64,000 nt of DNA, taken from Erysipelotrichaceae bacterium (lineage in GTDB: Bacteria; Bacillota_I; Bacilli_A; Erysipelotrichales; Erysipelotrichaceae). The DNA lies in NCBI GenBank assembly GCA_017431225.1, contig JAFRLM010000004.1, positions 1 to 64,000 on the forward strand. The letters are read 5' to 3'. A program made the position numbers and the translations under genes. Below are positions 1 to 7,818 of the stretch, piece after piece. Below the pieces are notes generated by a model. It was not told the DNA's origin, did not search any database, and saw only the letters and a program-made list of their open reading frames with translations. Each line of letters opens with the position of its first letter. Positions within the stretch are counted from its first letter, which is position 1.

Positions 1-37
1 ATGAACCGAGCGCTCTAGCCAACTAAGCTACCTCGCC
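1..37 (-). tRNA. tRNA-Met (CAT), partial
   Basis: The 5' half of a tRNA read on the minus strand: acceptor strand GGCGAGG, a D-arm with GTTGGCTAGAGC, and an anticodon stem ending in TTCAT. The window edge falls inside the anticodon loop, so the CAT anticodon is the last thing visible. The body resembles Firmicutes elongator tRNA-Met. It is the last member of a five-gene cluster. Confidence 0.85.
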
Positions 38-50
38 ATGTGTACTCAAG

Positions 51-127
51 TGGTCGGGATGGCAGGATTCGAACCTGTGACATCCTGCTCCCAAAGCAGG
101 CACTCTACCAAACTGAGCTACATCCCG
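51..127 (-). tRNA. tRNA-Pro (TGG)
   Basis: A 77-nt cloverleaf with acceptor CGGGATG/CATCCCG, anticodon loop TTTGGGA (anticodon TGG), T-arm GGTTCGAATCC and a genome-encoded CCA end. Confidence 0.97.
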
Positions 128-136
128 ACAAAACAA

Positions 137-213
<77 letters not shown>

Positions 214-226
214 ACAATGTTACAGT

Positions 227-313
227 TGGTGGGGATGAAGGGACTTGAACCCTTACGGTATTGCTACCGCCGGATTTTAAGTCCGACGCGTCTACCGATT
301 CCGCCACATCCCC
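227..313 (-). tRNA. tRNA-Leu (TAA)
   Basis: An 87-nt class II tRNA with acceptor GGGGATG/CATCCCC, anticodon loop CTTAAAA (anticodon TAA), a long variable arm and encoded CCA. Confidence 0.97.
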
Positions 314-320
314 GGTGTAG

Positions 321-394
321 TGGAGGTACCTACCAGATTCGAACTGGTGATCACAGAGTTGCAGTCTATTGCCTTACCACTTGGCTAAGGTACC
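321..394 (-). tRNA. tRNA-Cys (GCA)
   Basis: A 74-nt cloverleaf with acceptor GGTACCT/AGGTACC, anticodon loop CTGCAAC (anticodon GCA), discriminator T and encoded CCA. It is the first gene of the cluster in transcription order. Confidence 0.97.
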
Positions 395-410
395 GCTACC
401 ATGCCTATAT

Positions 411-439
411 ATAGTAACAAAACAAAATCCAAAAAGCAA
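411..439 (-). promoter_or_regulatory. Promoter of tRNA cluster
   Basis: On the minus strand a -35 TTGCTT (439-434) and a -10 TACTAT (416-411) are 17 bp apart, with TG upstream of the -10. It lies just before tRNA-Cys and is divergent from the livK promoter. Confidence 0.6.
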
Positions 440-501
440 TACCAATTAAAAGAAAGTTCAATTCGTGAACTTTTTGAAAATGAAAGAATGAAAATGAATT
501 G

Positions 502-550
502 AAAAGTGATTGAAAATTATGTAAATAAATGTGAAAAAGTGATTGAAAAT
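502..550 (+). repeat. Two 16-bp direct repeats upstream of livK
   Basis: The same 16 bases (AAAAGTGATTGAAAAT) occur at 502-517 and 535-550, so the copies are 33 bp apart, about three helical turns. The second copy covers the livK -35 element. This is a plausible operator pair for a regulator of branched-chain amino acid uptake; no regulator gene adjoins it. Confidence 0.65.
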
Positions 551-571
551 CCTTCTTTAACCCAATATAAT
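543..571 (+). promoter_or_regulatory. livK promoter
   Basis: A -35 TTGAAA (543-548) and a consensus -10 TATAAT (566-571) are separated by 17 bp, about 30 bp before the livK start. Confidence 0.8.
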
Positions 572-602
572 TAGTACATCTTTATCAAGAAGGAGAAGAA
601 AG

Positions 603-1778
603 ATGAAAGTAAAAAGCTTTATGAAAGGAGTGATCACGCTGGCCGTAGTCATGACTATGGCGGCATGTACCTCCGGCGGCCAGAATGATGGCGCAACTCC
701 CAATGCCGATGCGAACGCATATGTTCCGGCAGGCGATATGACTTCTTACAAGATCGGTACTTTTGGTCCGACGACCGGCGACTATAAAGTCTATGGTCTT
801 GCTGTTACCAATGCCGCTGTTCTCGCAGTTGAAGACTGGAACGCTGAACACGGCACAAACATTTCTGTTGTCGTAGAAGATACACAGGGTGACTCCGCGC
901 AGGCGATGAACGTCTACAACAAGTTCACGACCAGCGATAATGTCGCAGCGATCATCGGCGGCACGCTTTCCGGTGAATCCACGACGGTTGCCCAGGCTAC
1001 CCAGGACAGCATCCGTATCCCGATGGTCTCTCCGTCCGCTACGGCTGCTGCTTTCACAGATACAACAGACGTCAACGTTTTCCGTGCTTGCTACACCGAT
1101 CCGCAGCAGGCAGCTCTCGTCGCTGACTTCGCGTTCGATACATTAGGCGCTATGACAGCTGCGATCATCTACAACGGTGATGATGATTACTCCGTAGGTC
1201 TTGAAGCTTCCTTTAAGGCACAGTTCGAATCCAAGGGCGGCACAGTCGTTGCATCCGAAGTCTTCGCTACCGAAGATACAGACTACACGACACAGCTGAC
1301 CAAGATCGCCGCAAATGACATCGATGTTCTGTTCGTTCCGAACTATTACGAAGCAGATACACGTATCGCTTCCCAGGCACGCCAGGTCGGTATCGACGCA
1401 CAGCTGCTCGGCTGTGATGGCTGGGATGGTGTCTTAAGCGTTGCCAACGATGCTGACAAGGCAGCTCTTGAAGGCGCGATCTTCATCAACCAGTACTCCC
1501 CGGATATGGAATCCGTTCAGGATATCATGACGAGATACAAGGAAAAATTCGGCGAAGAGATCAACTCTTTCGGTATCAACTCCTATGATGCTACTATGAT
1601 GATGCTCGAAGCGATCGAATCCGCCGGTGAATTAAACATCGATAAGATCAACGCTGCAGTCGCAAGCGCAAATCACAGCGGTATCCTCGGACAGCTGAGC
1701 TTTGACGCTAACGGTGACCCGATCAAGACTCCGGTCTATGTCACTATCAAAGACGGCGCATACGTTTCCTACAAATAA
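603..1778 (+). CDS. livK: Branched-chain amino acid ABC transporter, substrate-binding lipoprotein
   Basis: This is the extracellular binding component of a Leu/Ile/Val importer. The 391-residue protein starts with a lipoprotein signal peptide with lipobox MAAC (Cys22), so it is tethered to the outer face of the membrane. The mature part has the periplasmic-binding type I (Leu/Ile/Val) fold, with features such as KIGTFGPTTGDYKVYG near the N-terminus and GDDDYSVG in the hinge half. A good ribosome site (AAGGAGAAG) precedes the ATG. It heads the cluster and is separated from the permease genes by a terminator-like hairpin, which would let the binding protein be made in excess. Family certain; exact ligand inferred. 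Confidence 0.92.
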   Translation: MKVKSFMKGVITLAVVMTMAACTSGGQNDGATPNADANAYVPAGDMTSYKIGTFGPTTGDYKVYGLAVTNAAVLAVEDWNAEHGTNISVVVEDTQGDSAQAMNVYNKFTTSDNVAAIIGGTLSGESTTVAQATQDSIRIPMVSPSATAAAFTDTTDVNVFRACYTDPQQAALVADFAFDTLGAMTAAIIYNGDDDYSVGLEASFKAQFESKGGTVVASEVFATEDTDYTTQLTKIAANDIDVLFVPNYYEADTRIASQARQVGIDAQLLGCDGWDGVLSVANDADKAALEGAIFINQYSPDMESVQDIMTRYKEKFGEEINSFGINSYDATMMMLEAIESAGELNIDKINAAVASANHSGILGQLSFDANGDPIKTPVYVTIKDGAYVSYK

Positions 1779-1800
1779 TCACGCTACATATCGATTTTGA

Positions 1801-1834
1801 CAGGGGATGGACAAGTGCCCATCCCCTGTTTTTC
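1801..1834 (+). terminator. Terminator-like hairpin between livK and livH
   Basis: A perfect 10-bp stem (CAGGGGATGG/CCATCCCCTG) with an 8-nt loop is followed by TTTTTCTT. livH has no obvious promoter of its own, so partial read-through is expected. Confidence 0.85.
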
Positions 1835-1852
1835 TTGAAAGGAGGATGACCG

Positions 1853-2737
1853 ATGTCTGGTATCAACCAATTTCTGATGCAGCTGATCAACGGCCTGAAT
1901 ATCGGCTCGATCTACGCGCTGATCGCATTGGGATATACGATGGTATATGGTATCGCAAAACTGATCAACTTCGCTCACGGTGACATCATTATGGTCGGAG
2001 CGTATGTTTCCCTGCTTTGCTTAAATTCCGGAATGCCATGGTTTATCGCCTGCATCGTTTCGATCCTGGCCTGCGCCGTTTTTGGCGTGGTCATGGAGAA
2101 ACTGGCTTACAAGCCTCTGCGCAAGGCGTCCCGTATCTCGCTTCTGATCACCGCGATCGGTGTGAGCTACCTGCTTGAGAACGCATTCCAGCTGATCTTT
2201 TCCGCAAACCCGAAACCGTATCCGGGCTTTATTACATTGCCCGCGATCAAGATCGGCAGCGTATCGATCGCAGCCAACTACTATGTAACGTTCATCGTTT
2301 CTGTTGTGCTGATGATCGTTTTAAACCTCTTCGTTCAGAAAACCAACATGGGCAAGGCGATGCGCGCCGTCTCCGAAGACGAGGGCGCAGCCCGGCTGAT
2401 GGGCATCAATGTCGACAATACGATCAGTCTGACATTCGCGATCGGTTCAGCTCTGGCGGCCATTGCCGGTATCTTATATAGTAACTGCTATTCGCCGATC
2501 AACCCCTTCATGGGTTCTCTGCCCGGCATCAAGGCGTTCATCGCCGCGGTCCTGGGCGGGATCGGTTCGATCCCCGGTGCTGTCTTAGGCGGCTTTATTC
2601 TGGGAATGATCGAAACGATGGTCAAAGCGTATATCTCTTCCCAGCTTCTTGACTCGATCGTCTTCACGATCCTGATCCTGATGCTGGCGCTGAAGCCTTC
2701 GGGCATCCTTGGCAAGAGCGTCAAGGAGAAGGTCTAG
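1853..2737 (+). CDS. livH: Branched-chain amino acid ABC transporter permease LivH
   Basis: Inner-membrane permease of the Leu/Ile/Val importer, 294 residues with about eight hydrophobic segments. The N-terminus has the LivH signature NGLNIGSIYALIALGYTMVYG followed by INFAHGD; the C-terminal part has FIAAVLGGIGSIPGA, the cytoplasmic loop that contacts the ATPases. It starts at ATG 1853 after AAAGGAGGATG. Transcription probably depends on read-through of the upstream hairpin, and livM follows after 12 bp. Confidence 0.95.
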   Translation: MSGINQFLMQLINGLNIGSIYALIALGYTMVYGIAKLINFAHGDIIMVGAYVSLLCLNSGMPWFIACIVSILACAVFGVVMEKLAYKPLRKASRISLLITAIGVSYLLENAFQLIFSANPKPYPGFITLPAIKIGSVSIAANYYVTFIVSVVLMIVLNLFVQKTNMGKAMRAVSEDEGAARLMGINVDNTISLTFAIGSALAAIAGILYSNCYSPINPFMGSLPGIKAFIAAVLGGIGSIPGAVLGGFILGMIETMVKAYISSQLLDSIVFTILILMLALKPSGILGKSVKEKV

Positions 2738-2749
2738 GGAGGTGCTGTC

Positions 2750-3709
2750 ATGAAAGAGAAATTTAAAAAACAGCTCCTGATCGATGTGCTGACCGTCGTT
2801 GTCGGCTATGTCGCCCTGAGCCTGCTGATGCGTTTCGGTGTGATCAACGACTACGTCAAGGGCATCCTGCTGATGGCCTGCATCAATATCATCTTGACGG
2901 TATCTCTGAATATCACCAGCGGTTTCCTCGGTGAGCTGGCGCTTGGTCATGCCGGTTTTATGGCGGTAGGCGCCTACGCGGCCGCTCTCTTCAGCAAATC
3001 CCTGAGCCTGATCCCGGCAGTCGAATTCCCGCTCGCGATCCTGGTCGGCGGTTTCGCCGCTCTGATCGCCGGCTATATCGTCTCCATTCCGGCTCTGCGT
3101 CTGAAAGGTGACTATCTCGCGATCATCACGCTGGCGGCAGGGGAGATCATCCGTAATATCCTGAAGAACCTCGATATCGTCGGCGGTACCAAGGGTTATA
3201 CCGGCATCCCCGGCTATACGAACTTTGCCTGGGCGTATTTCGTTGCGGTGATCTGCATCTTCGCTTCCAAGTCACTGATCCAGTCACGTCACGGACGTTC
3301 GATCATCTCGATCCGTGAGGATGAGATCGCGGCTGAAGCTTCCGGTGTCGATACCAACCGCTATAAGATCATCGGCTTCATCTTCTCGGCTTTCTTTGCC
3401 GGCGTGGGCGGCGCGCTCTACGCACACTATCTGCGTTTCCTGCAGCCGGGTATCTTCACTCTGAACAAATCGATCGAGATCCTGGTCATGGTCGTCTTAG
3501 GCGGCATGGGTTCGATCCGCGGATCGATCATCTCGGCTGTCATCCTTACGGTACTTCCGGAAATGCTGCGCGGCTTCTCCGATTACCGTATGCTCGTTTA
3601 CTCGCTGGCGCTGATCTTCATGATGCTGGCAAAACATTCCGAAAAGATCCGTCATCTTCTTGCCGGATTCCGGCCTGCCGTAAAACGAAAGGAGACCGCT
3701 CATGAGTAA
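2750..3709 (+). CDS. livM: Branched-chain amino acid ABC transporter permease LivM
   Basis: Second permease subunit, 319 residues with about nine membrane segments. It shows the LivM hallmarks NITSGFLGELALGHAGFMAVGAY in the N-terminal half and LVMVVLGGMGSIRGS in the ATPase-contact loop. Ribosome site GGGAGGTG precedes the ATG. Its 3' end overlaps livG by 8 bp, indicating coupled translation. Confidence 0.95.
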   Translation: MKEKFKKQLLIDVLTVVVGYVALSLLMRFGVINDYVKGILLMACINIILTVSLNITSGFLGELALGHAGFMAVGAYAAALFSKSLSLIPAVEFPLAILVGGFAALIAGYIVSIPALRLKGDYLAIITLAAGEIIRNILKNLDIVGGTKGYTGIPGYTNFAWAYFVAVICIFASKSLIQSRHGRSIISIREDEIAAEASGVDTNRYKIIGFIFSAFFAGVGGALYAHYLRFLQPGIFTLNKSIEILVMVVLGGMGSIRGSIISAVILTVLPEMLRGFSDYRMLVYSLALIFMMLAKHSEKIRHLLAGFRPAVKRKETAHE

Positions 3710-4466
3710 TGTAGTTCTTGAAGTACGTGATCTCGGCATCAACTTCGGCGGTCTGCGCGCGGTCGACGGTCTGAATATCGATGTCGAGAAGAACCAGCTT
3801 TACGGTCTGATTGGTCCCAACGGCGCCGGCAAGACGACGGTCTTCAATATGCTGACAGGCGTCTATGAGCCGAGCGACGGCACGATCAAACTCAACGGTG
3901 AGCTTCTCAATAAGAAAAAACCGCACGAGATCGCCCGCAAAGGCGTTTCCCGTACATTCCAGAATATCCGTCTTTTCAAGGATCTGACCGTTCTGGAAAA
4001 TGTCCTGATCGCTCTCGACACCCAGGCGGATTACAGCATCCTGACCGGGATCCTGAAGATGCCGAAATTCTTCCGTCAGGAAAAGGAGATGGAAGAAGAG
4101 GCGATGCGTTTGCTGGCTGTCTTCGGACTTGACGGCGACGCTCAGACCCTGGCCCGCAACCTGCCGTACGGCAAACAGCGCGAGCTCGAGATCGTGCGCG
4201 CCCTGGGGACCCACCCCAAACTGCTGCTGCTCGATGAGCCGGCTGCCGGCATGAATCCGCAGGAGACCCAGAACCTGATGGACGCGATCGAAACGCTGCG
4301 CAATACCTTCGATATCTCGGTCCTGCTGATCGAACACGATATGAAACTCGTCATGGGTATCTGCGAAAAGATCACAGTCATCAACTACGGGACCCTGCTT
4401 GCCTGCGGGACCCCGGAAGAGATCCAGAAAAATCCGCAGGTCATCAAGGCGTATTTAGGAGAATGA
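3702..4466 (+). CDS. livG: Branched-chain amino acid ABC transporter ATP-binding protein LivG
   Basis: Cytoplasmic ATPase of the importer, 254 residues. Walker A is GPNGAGKTT near residue 38 and Walker B is LLLLDEPAAG. The ABC signature is the degenerate NLPYGKQRELE typical of LivG. The switch histidine lies in IEHDM. The conserved SRTFQNIRLF motif (Q-loop region) is present, and the C-terminus ends with the usual NPQVIKAYLGE. It pairs with LivF as a heterodimer under LivH/LivM. Confidence 0.95.
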   Translation: MSNVVLEVRDLGINFGGLRAVDGLNIDVEKNQLYGLIGPNGAGKTTVFNMLTGVYEPSDGTIKLNGELLNKKKPHEIARKGVSRTFQNIRLFKDLTVLENVLIALDTQADYSILTGILKMPKFFRQEKEMEEEAMRLLAVFGLDGDAQTLARNLPYGKQRELEIVRALGTHPKLLLLDEPAAGMNPQETQNLMDAIETLRNTFDISVLLIEHDMKLVMGICEKITVINYGTLLACGTPEEIQKNPQVIKAYLGE

Positions 4467-4470
4467 TGCT

Positions 4471-5175
4471 ATGCTGAAAGTAGAGAACTTAGTCGTAAAA
4501 TACGGCGTGATCGAAGCCATCAAGGGCATCTCCTTTGAAGTCGGTGACGGACAGATCGTCACCCTGATCGGTGCCAACGGCGCCGGCAAGACAACGACCC
4601 TGCAGACGATCTCCGGACTTGTCCGTCCGCAGAGCGGAAAGATCCTGCTCAACGATAAGGACATCAGCCACGAGGCGACTGAAAAGATCGTAAGAAGCGG
4701 ACTCGTACAGGTGCCGGAAGGAAGACGCGTCTTCCAGCAGGAGACAGTCGAGGAAAACCTGATCCTGGGCGCCTATACCCGCAAGGACAAAGACGGGATC
4801 AAAGCGGATCTCGAAAAAGTCTATGAGCGTTTCCCGCGTCTGAAGGAACGTCATCAGCAGCTTGCCGGGACTTTATCCGGCGGTGAGCAGCAGATGCTGG
4901 CGATCGGCCGGGCACTGATGGCGAAACCGAAGATCATGCTGATGGACGAACCCAGTATGGGTCTTTCGCCGCTCCTGGTACGCGAGATCTTCTCGATCAT
5001 CCGTGAGATCAACCGTGACGGAACGACGATCCTGCTGGTCGAACAGAATGCCAAGATGGCGCTGTCGATCGCAAATCATGCCTATGTTCTGAAAAACGGC
5101 TCCATCGTCCTCGATGGGACCGGCGAAGAGCTGCTGCGCAGTGAAGAAGTGCAGAAAGCTTATCTGGGAGGATAA
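4471..5175 (+). CDS. livF: Branched-chain amino acid ABC transporter ATP-binding protein LivF
   Basis: Second ATPase, 234 residues. Walker A is GANGAGKTT, the signature is LSGGEQQM, Walker B is IMLMDEPSMG and the switch region is LVEQNA. The VPEGRRVF motif and the terminal EVQKAYLGG are LivF hallmarks. It lies four bases after livG and ends one base before the next gene. Confidence 0.95.
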   Translation: MLKVENLVVKYGVIEAIKGISFEVGDGQIVTLIGANGAGKTTTLQTISGLVRPQSGKILLNDKDISHEATEKIVRSGLVQVPEGRRVFQQETVEENLILGAYTRKDKDGIKADLEKVYERFPRLKERHQQLAGTLSGGEQQMLAIGRALMAKPKIMLMDEPSMGLSPLLVREIFSIIREINRDGTTILLVEQNAKMALSIANHAYVLKNGSIVLDGTGEELLRSEEVQKAYLGG

Positions 5176-5176
5176 T

Positions 5177-5809
5177 ATGTACGTAAAAGACAGAATGGTG
5201 AAGGATCCGGTGTGCATCGGTCCGGATACCAAGATCTCCGATGCTCTGAACAAGATGATCGATTTCCACCGTATGCCGGTCGTTGATGACCAGCATCATC
5301 TGCTCGGACTTGTCTCCGCGGGAATGATCGAGGAAAGCACAGCGACCAAGACCACTTCCTTATCCATCTACGAACTGAACTATCTTCTGCATAAAATGTC
5401 CGTAGAGGAAATCATGATCCGCGATGTCGTCACGATCTCGCCGGACGCGCTGCTCGAAGAAGCGGCCGTGCTGATGCGCAAGAAGAATGTCGGCTGTCTG
5501 CCGGTCGTCGACCCGGAAGGGAAGGTCATCGGTATCATCACCCATAACGATATCTTTGAAGCCTTCATCGACCTGCTCGGGTACTATCAGAAGGGTGCCC
5601 GCTATGTCATCCTGGTCGATGAGGACAAGATCGGTGTCCTGGCAAGCATTTCCGCCTGCCTGCGGGATATGGGCGCCAGCATCTCCAACCTGGCTGTTTA
5701 CCACACAGACAGAGGTATCGAAGTCGTCGTGATCGCTTCCAAGACCGACTGCAAGGAAGGCCTTGAGAAAGCGGGTTACAACGTCACTTCCGTCATCGAA
5801 AGAAACTGA
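5177..5809 (+). CDS. CBS-domain pair + ACT-domain protein (AcuB-like)
   Basis: A 210-residue cytoplasmic protein. Two CBS domains occupy roughly residues 1-60 and 75-130 (motifs DPVCIGPD, RMPVVDD, VGCLPVVD, GIITHNDIF). An ACT-like domain covers 140-210 (ILVDEDKIGVLASISACL). CBS pairs usually bind adenosine nucleotides and ACT domains usually bind amino acids. I chose ATG 5177, one base after livF, because GGGAGGATA gives a ribosome site there; a longer frame from 5114 would sit inside livF. As the last gene of the liv operon it may sense branched-chain amino acids or energy state; that role is inferred. The architecture resembles AcuB, whose function is poorly defined. Confidence 0.82.
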   Translation: MYVKDRMVKDPVCIGPDTKISDALNKMIDFHRMPVVDDQHHLLGLVSAGMIEESTATKTTSLSIYELNYLLHKMSVEEIMIRDVVTISPDALLEEAAVLMRKKNVGCLPVVDPEGKVIGIITHNDIFEAFIDLLGYYQKGARYVILVDEDKIGVLASISACLRDMGASISNLAVYHTDRGIEVVVIASKTDCKEGLEKAGYNVTSVIERN

Positions 5810-5816
5810 CAGAATC

Positions 5817-5845
5817 GCCGGCAGCATACGTTGCCGGCTTTTGTT
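5817..5845 (+). terminator. Terminator of liv operon
   Basis: Stem GCCGGCA/TGCCGGC with an 8-nt loop is followed by TTTTGTTTTT, eight bases after the CBS-ACT stop codon. Confidence 0.9.
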
Positions 5846-5909
5846 TTTGACAGATCATGCAAAATGTTGTGCAGACAGGCAAAAAGCTGAAAAACTTTCT
5901 GAAAATGCA

Positions 5910-5937
5910 TTGCAATCTAGTGAAAATCTGTTAAAAT
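5910..5937 (+). promoter_or_regulatory. Promoter of T-box operon
   Basis: A -35 TTGCAA (5910-5915) and a -10 TAAAAT (5932-5937) are 16 bp apart, placed just upstream of stem I of the T-box leader. Confidence 0.6.
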
Positions 5938-5954
5938 CAATACAAATCAGGGAA

Positions 5955-6165
5955 AAAGGATAGTAGTATCCAGACCGTTTGCCAGCGAGTCCGGCAGAGT
6001 GGAAGCGGACGAAACAGGCGGATACGAACGCACTTTGGAGATTTCCGGAGGAAAACAGTATTCCGGAACGCGGAGATCGGCGTTACAGATGAGGTGGTCT
6101 GCCATATGTGCAGGCAAGAAGAGTGGTACCGCGAATCGATCGTCTCTTTTGAGACGATTTTTTAT
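5955..6165 (+). promoter_or_regulatory. T-box riboswitch, arginine specifier (CGC)
   Basis: A tRNA-sensing leader. Stem I begins near 5957 and contains AGTA (5962-5965), followed by GTATCC pairing with GGATAC (6020-6025). The opposite strand of the specifier loop reads GAA-CGC-A, placing the specifier codon CGC (Arg) at 6029-6031. The conserved T-box AGTGGTACCGCG lies at 6122-6133, with the acceptor-binding bulge TGGT at 6124-6127. AAGAG (6119-6123) can pair with CTCTT (6144-6148) to form the antiterminator, which excludes the terminator stem. Uncharged tRNA-Arg would thus switch on the downstream transporter genes. T-box identity is firm; the Arg assignment follows from the standard position of the codon after GAA. 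Confidence 0.88.
6139..6165 (+). terminator. T-box intrinsic terminator
   Basis: Stem ATCGTCTC/GAGACGAT with loop TTTT is followed by TTTTTTATTT; its left arm competes with the antiterminator. Confidence 0.88.
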
Positions 6166-6188
6166 TTCATCGGAGAAAGGAGAAAAGA

Positions 6189-7022
6189 ATGGACTGGGAA
6201 AATGTAAGAGAACAGTATCAGCAGTTCAAAGAAGTCAAACAATCACAACCATGGTTCAAGGTCTATGACATAGGCCATGACATCCTGGCCATCTACGAAC
6301 CGTATCATTTCCAGGAAGTGATCTCCTATCTGATCAAGGATGAGGAAAAGGCGCTGCTCTGGGATACCGGACTGGGTGTCGGTGATATGAAAAAATGCGT
6401 TGAGGAGCTCTGGGACAAGGAATACATCGTCGTCAACTCCCATCATCATTTCGACCATATCGGCGATAACTGGCAGTTCGACAAGGTCTATGTCTTTGAT
6501 CATCCGGACATGATCAAGGCAGTGAGCGAACCGCTCGCGGACAGCTATGTCCTGCCGCAGTTCACCGACGATCAGTTCGCGGACAACGCGCCGATCCGGA
6601 CCCACACCTATGAATTCCGTCCGATCCGCTACGAACTCTTTACCGAAGGTAAGGTGTTCGACCTGGGACGACGACGATTCCGCGTCATCCACACACCGGG
6701 ACACGCGAAAGACGCGATCATGCTGGTGAACGAGGAGGAAAAACTGCTCTTCACCGGAGATACGTATTATCCGGCCCCGCTCTACTGCTTCGAAGACACC
6801 TTCGATGAGTACGTTGCGACGATGAAATATCTCAGCGAGGAATTCGGTGATTACCAGCTGATCACATCGCACAACGAACCTTACCGTCCGGGAAGCATCT
6901 TCCCGTCGATCTATCAGGGCTTCCTGAAGATCCAGAACAAAGAGATCTGCCCCGTAAAAGAATTCGGGGAAAGAGAAATGTATGAATTCGAAACATTCTC
7001 TTTAATAAAGAAGAAAGGATAA
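6189..7022 (+). CDS. Metallo-beta-lactamase-fold hydrolase
   Basis: A 277-residue cytoplasmic protein of the MBL superfamily. The metal-binding motif HHHFDH has His85, His87, Asp89 and His90; further ligands lie in HTPGH, FTGDTYY and TSHNEP. The substrate is not evident. AAAGGAG precedes ATG 6189. It is the first gene under the arginine T-box and sits four bases before the binding-protein gene, so it is co-expressed with amino acid uptake. A hydrolase acting on an arginine-containing peptide, lactam or ester would fit, but that is inference. Confidence 0.88.
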   Translation: MDWENVREQYQQFKEVKQSQPWFKVYDIGHDILAIYEPYHFQEVISYLIKDEEKALLWDTGLGVGDMKKCVEELWDKEYIVVNSHHHFDHIGDNWQFDKVYVFDHPDMIKAVSEPLADSYVLPQFTDDQFADNAPIRTHTYEFRPIRYELFTEGKVFDLGRRRFRVIHTPGHAKDAIMLVNEEEKLLFTGDTYYPAPLYCFEDTFDEYVATMKYLSEEFGDYQLITSHNEPYRPGSIFPSIYQGFLKIQNKEICPVKEFGEREMYEFETFSLIKKKG

Positions 7023-7026
7023 ACAA

Positions 7027-7815
7027 ATGAAAAAGTTATTAACAATCTGTCTGACACTCTGCCTCGTCCTCGGCCTCGCAGCCTGCGGATCCTCCAGCAA
7101 TAACGAAACACCTGCCGCTAATCCGTTAGATGAAGCGCTTCTGACATCCGGAAAGATCATCGTTGGTACTTCCCCGGACTATCCGCCGTTCGAATCTCTG
7201 AACGCAGCCGGCGAAGTTGAAGGTTTTGAAGTTGACCTGCTCAACGGCGTCATGGAAGTCCTCAACCAGCAGAATGGCACAAGCTACACAGTTGAACTGA
7301 AGCAGATGGATTTCTCCACGATCATCTCCGCTCTGCAGGCTAACCAGATCGATGTCGGTATGTCCGGTTTCACATACTCTCCGGATAGAGACTGCATCTT
7401 CGCAACACCGCACCTCGTATCCAAGCAGGTCATCGTAACGAGAGAAGATACAGGCATCAACGGACCGGAAGACCTCGTTGGCAAGAAGGTCGCTGCCGGA
7501 ACAGGCACGACCGGCGCAGAAGCCCTCGGCGAAGTCATCGGTGCGGAAAATGTCCTTTATCCGGGTGACTACACTGTTATGTACCAGTCACTGGCTGCCG
7601 GTCAGCTCGACGCTGTCGTTTCCGATGAAGCTGTCGGTGATAACTATGTCAAGGAATTCGGTCTGAAGAAGTGTGAAACACCGCTCGTCAACGAAGAGAT
7701 GTCTTTCATCATCAAGACCGGCAACACTGTTCTTGCGGATGCTTTCAACAAAGCACTGGAAGAATTCATGAAGACGGACGCCTATAAGGCTCTCCTGGAC
7801 AAATACGGACTGTAA
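7027..7815 (+). CDS. Polar amino acid ABC transporter, substrate-binding lipoprotein (arginine predicted)
   Basis: A 262-residue binding protein of the SBP_bac_3 family. The signal peptide ends in lipobox LAAC (Cys20). The mature N-terminus carries the family motif GTSPDYPPFE and then GFEVDLL; the second lobe has KVAAGTGTTG and the C-terminus KALLDKYGL. Family members bind Arg, Lys, His, Gln or Cys. The arginine T-box upstream makes arginine the most likely ligand. It follows the MBL gene by four bases and precedes the permease by three. Confidence 0.9.
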   Translation: MKKLLTICLTLCLVLGLAACGSSSNNETPAANPLDEALLTSGKIIVGTSPDYPPFESLNAAGEVEGFEVDLLNGVMEVLNQQNGTSYTVELKQMDFSTIISALQANQIDVGMSGFTYSPDRDCIFATPHLVSKQVIVTREDTGINGPEDLVGKKVAAGTGTTGAEALGEVIGAENVLYPGDYTVMYQSLAAGQLDAVVSDEAVGDNYVKEFGLKKCETPLVNEEMSFIIKTGNTVLADAFNKALEEFMKTDAYKALLDKYGL

Positions 7816-7818
7816 TAC

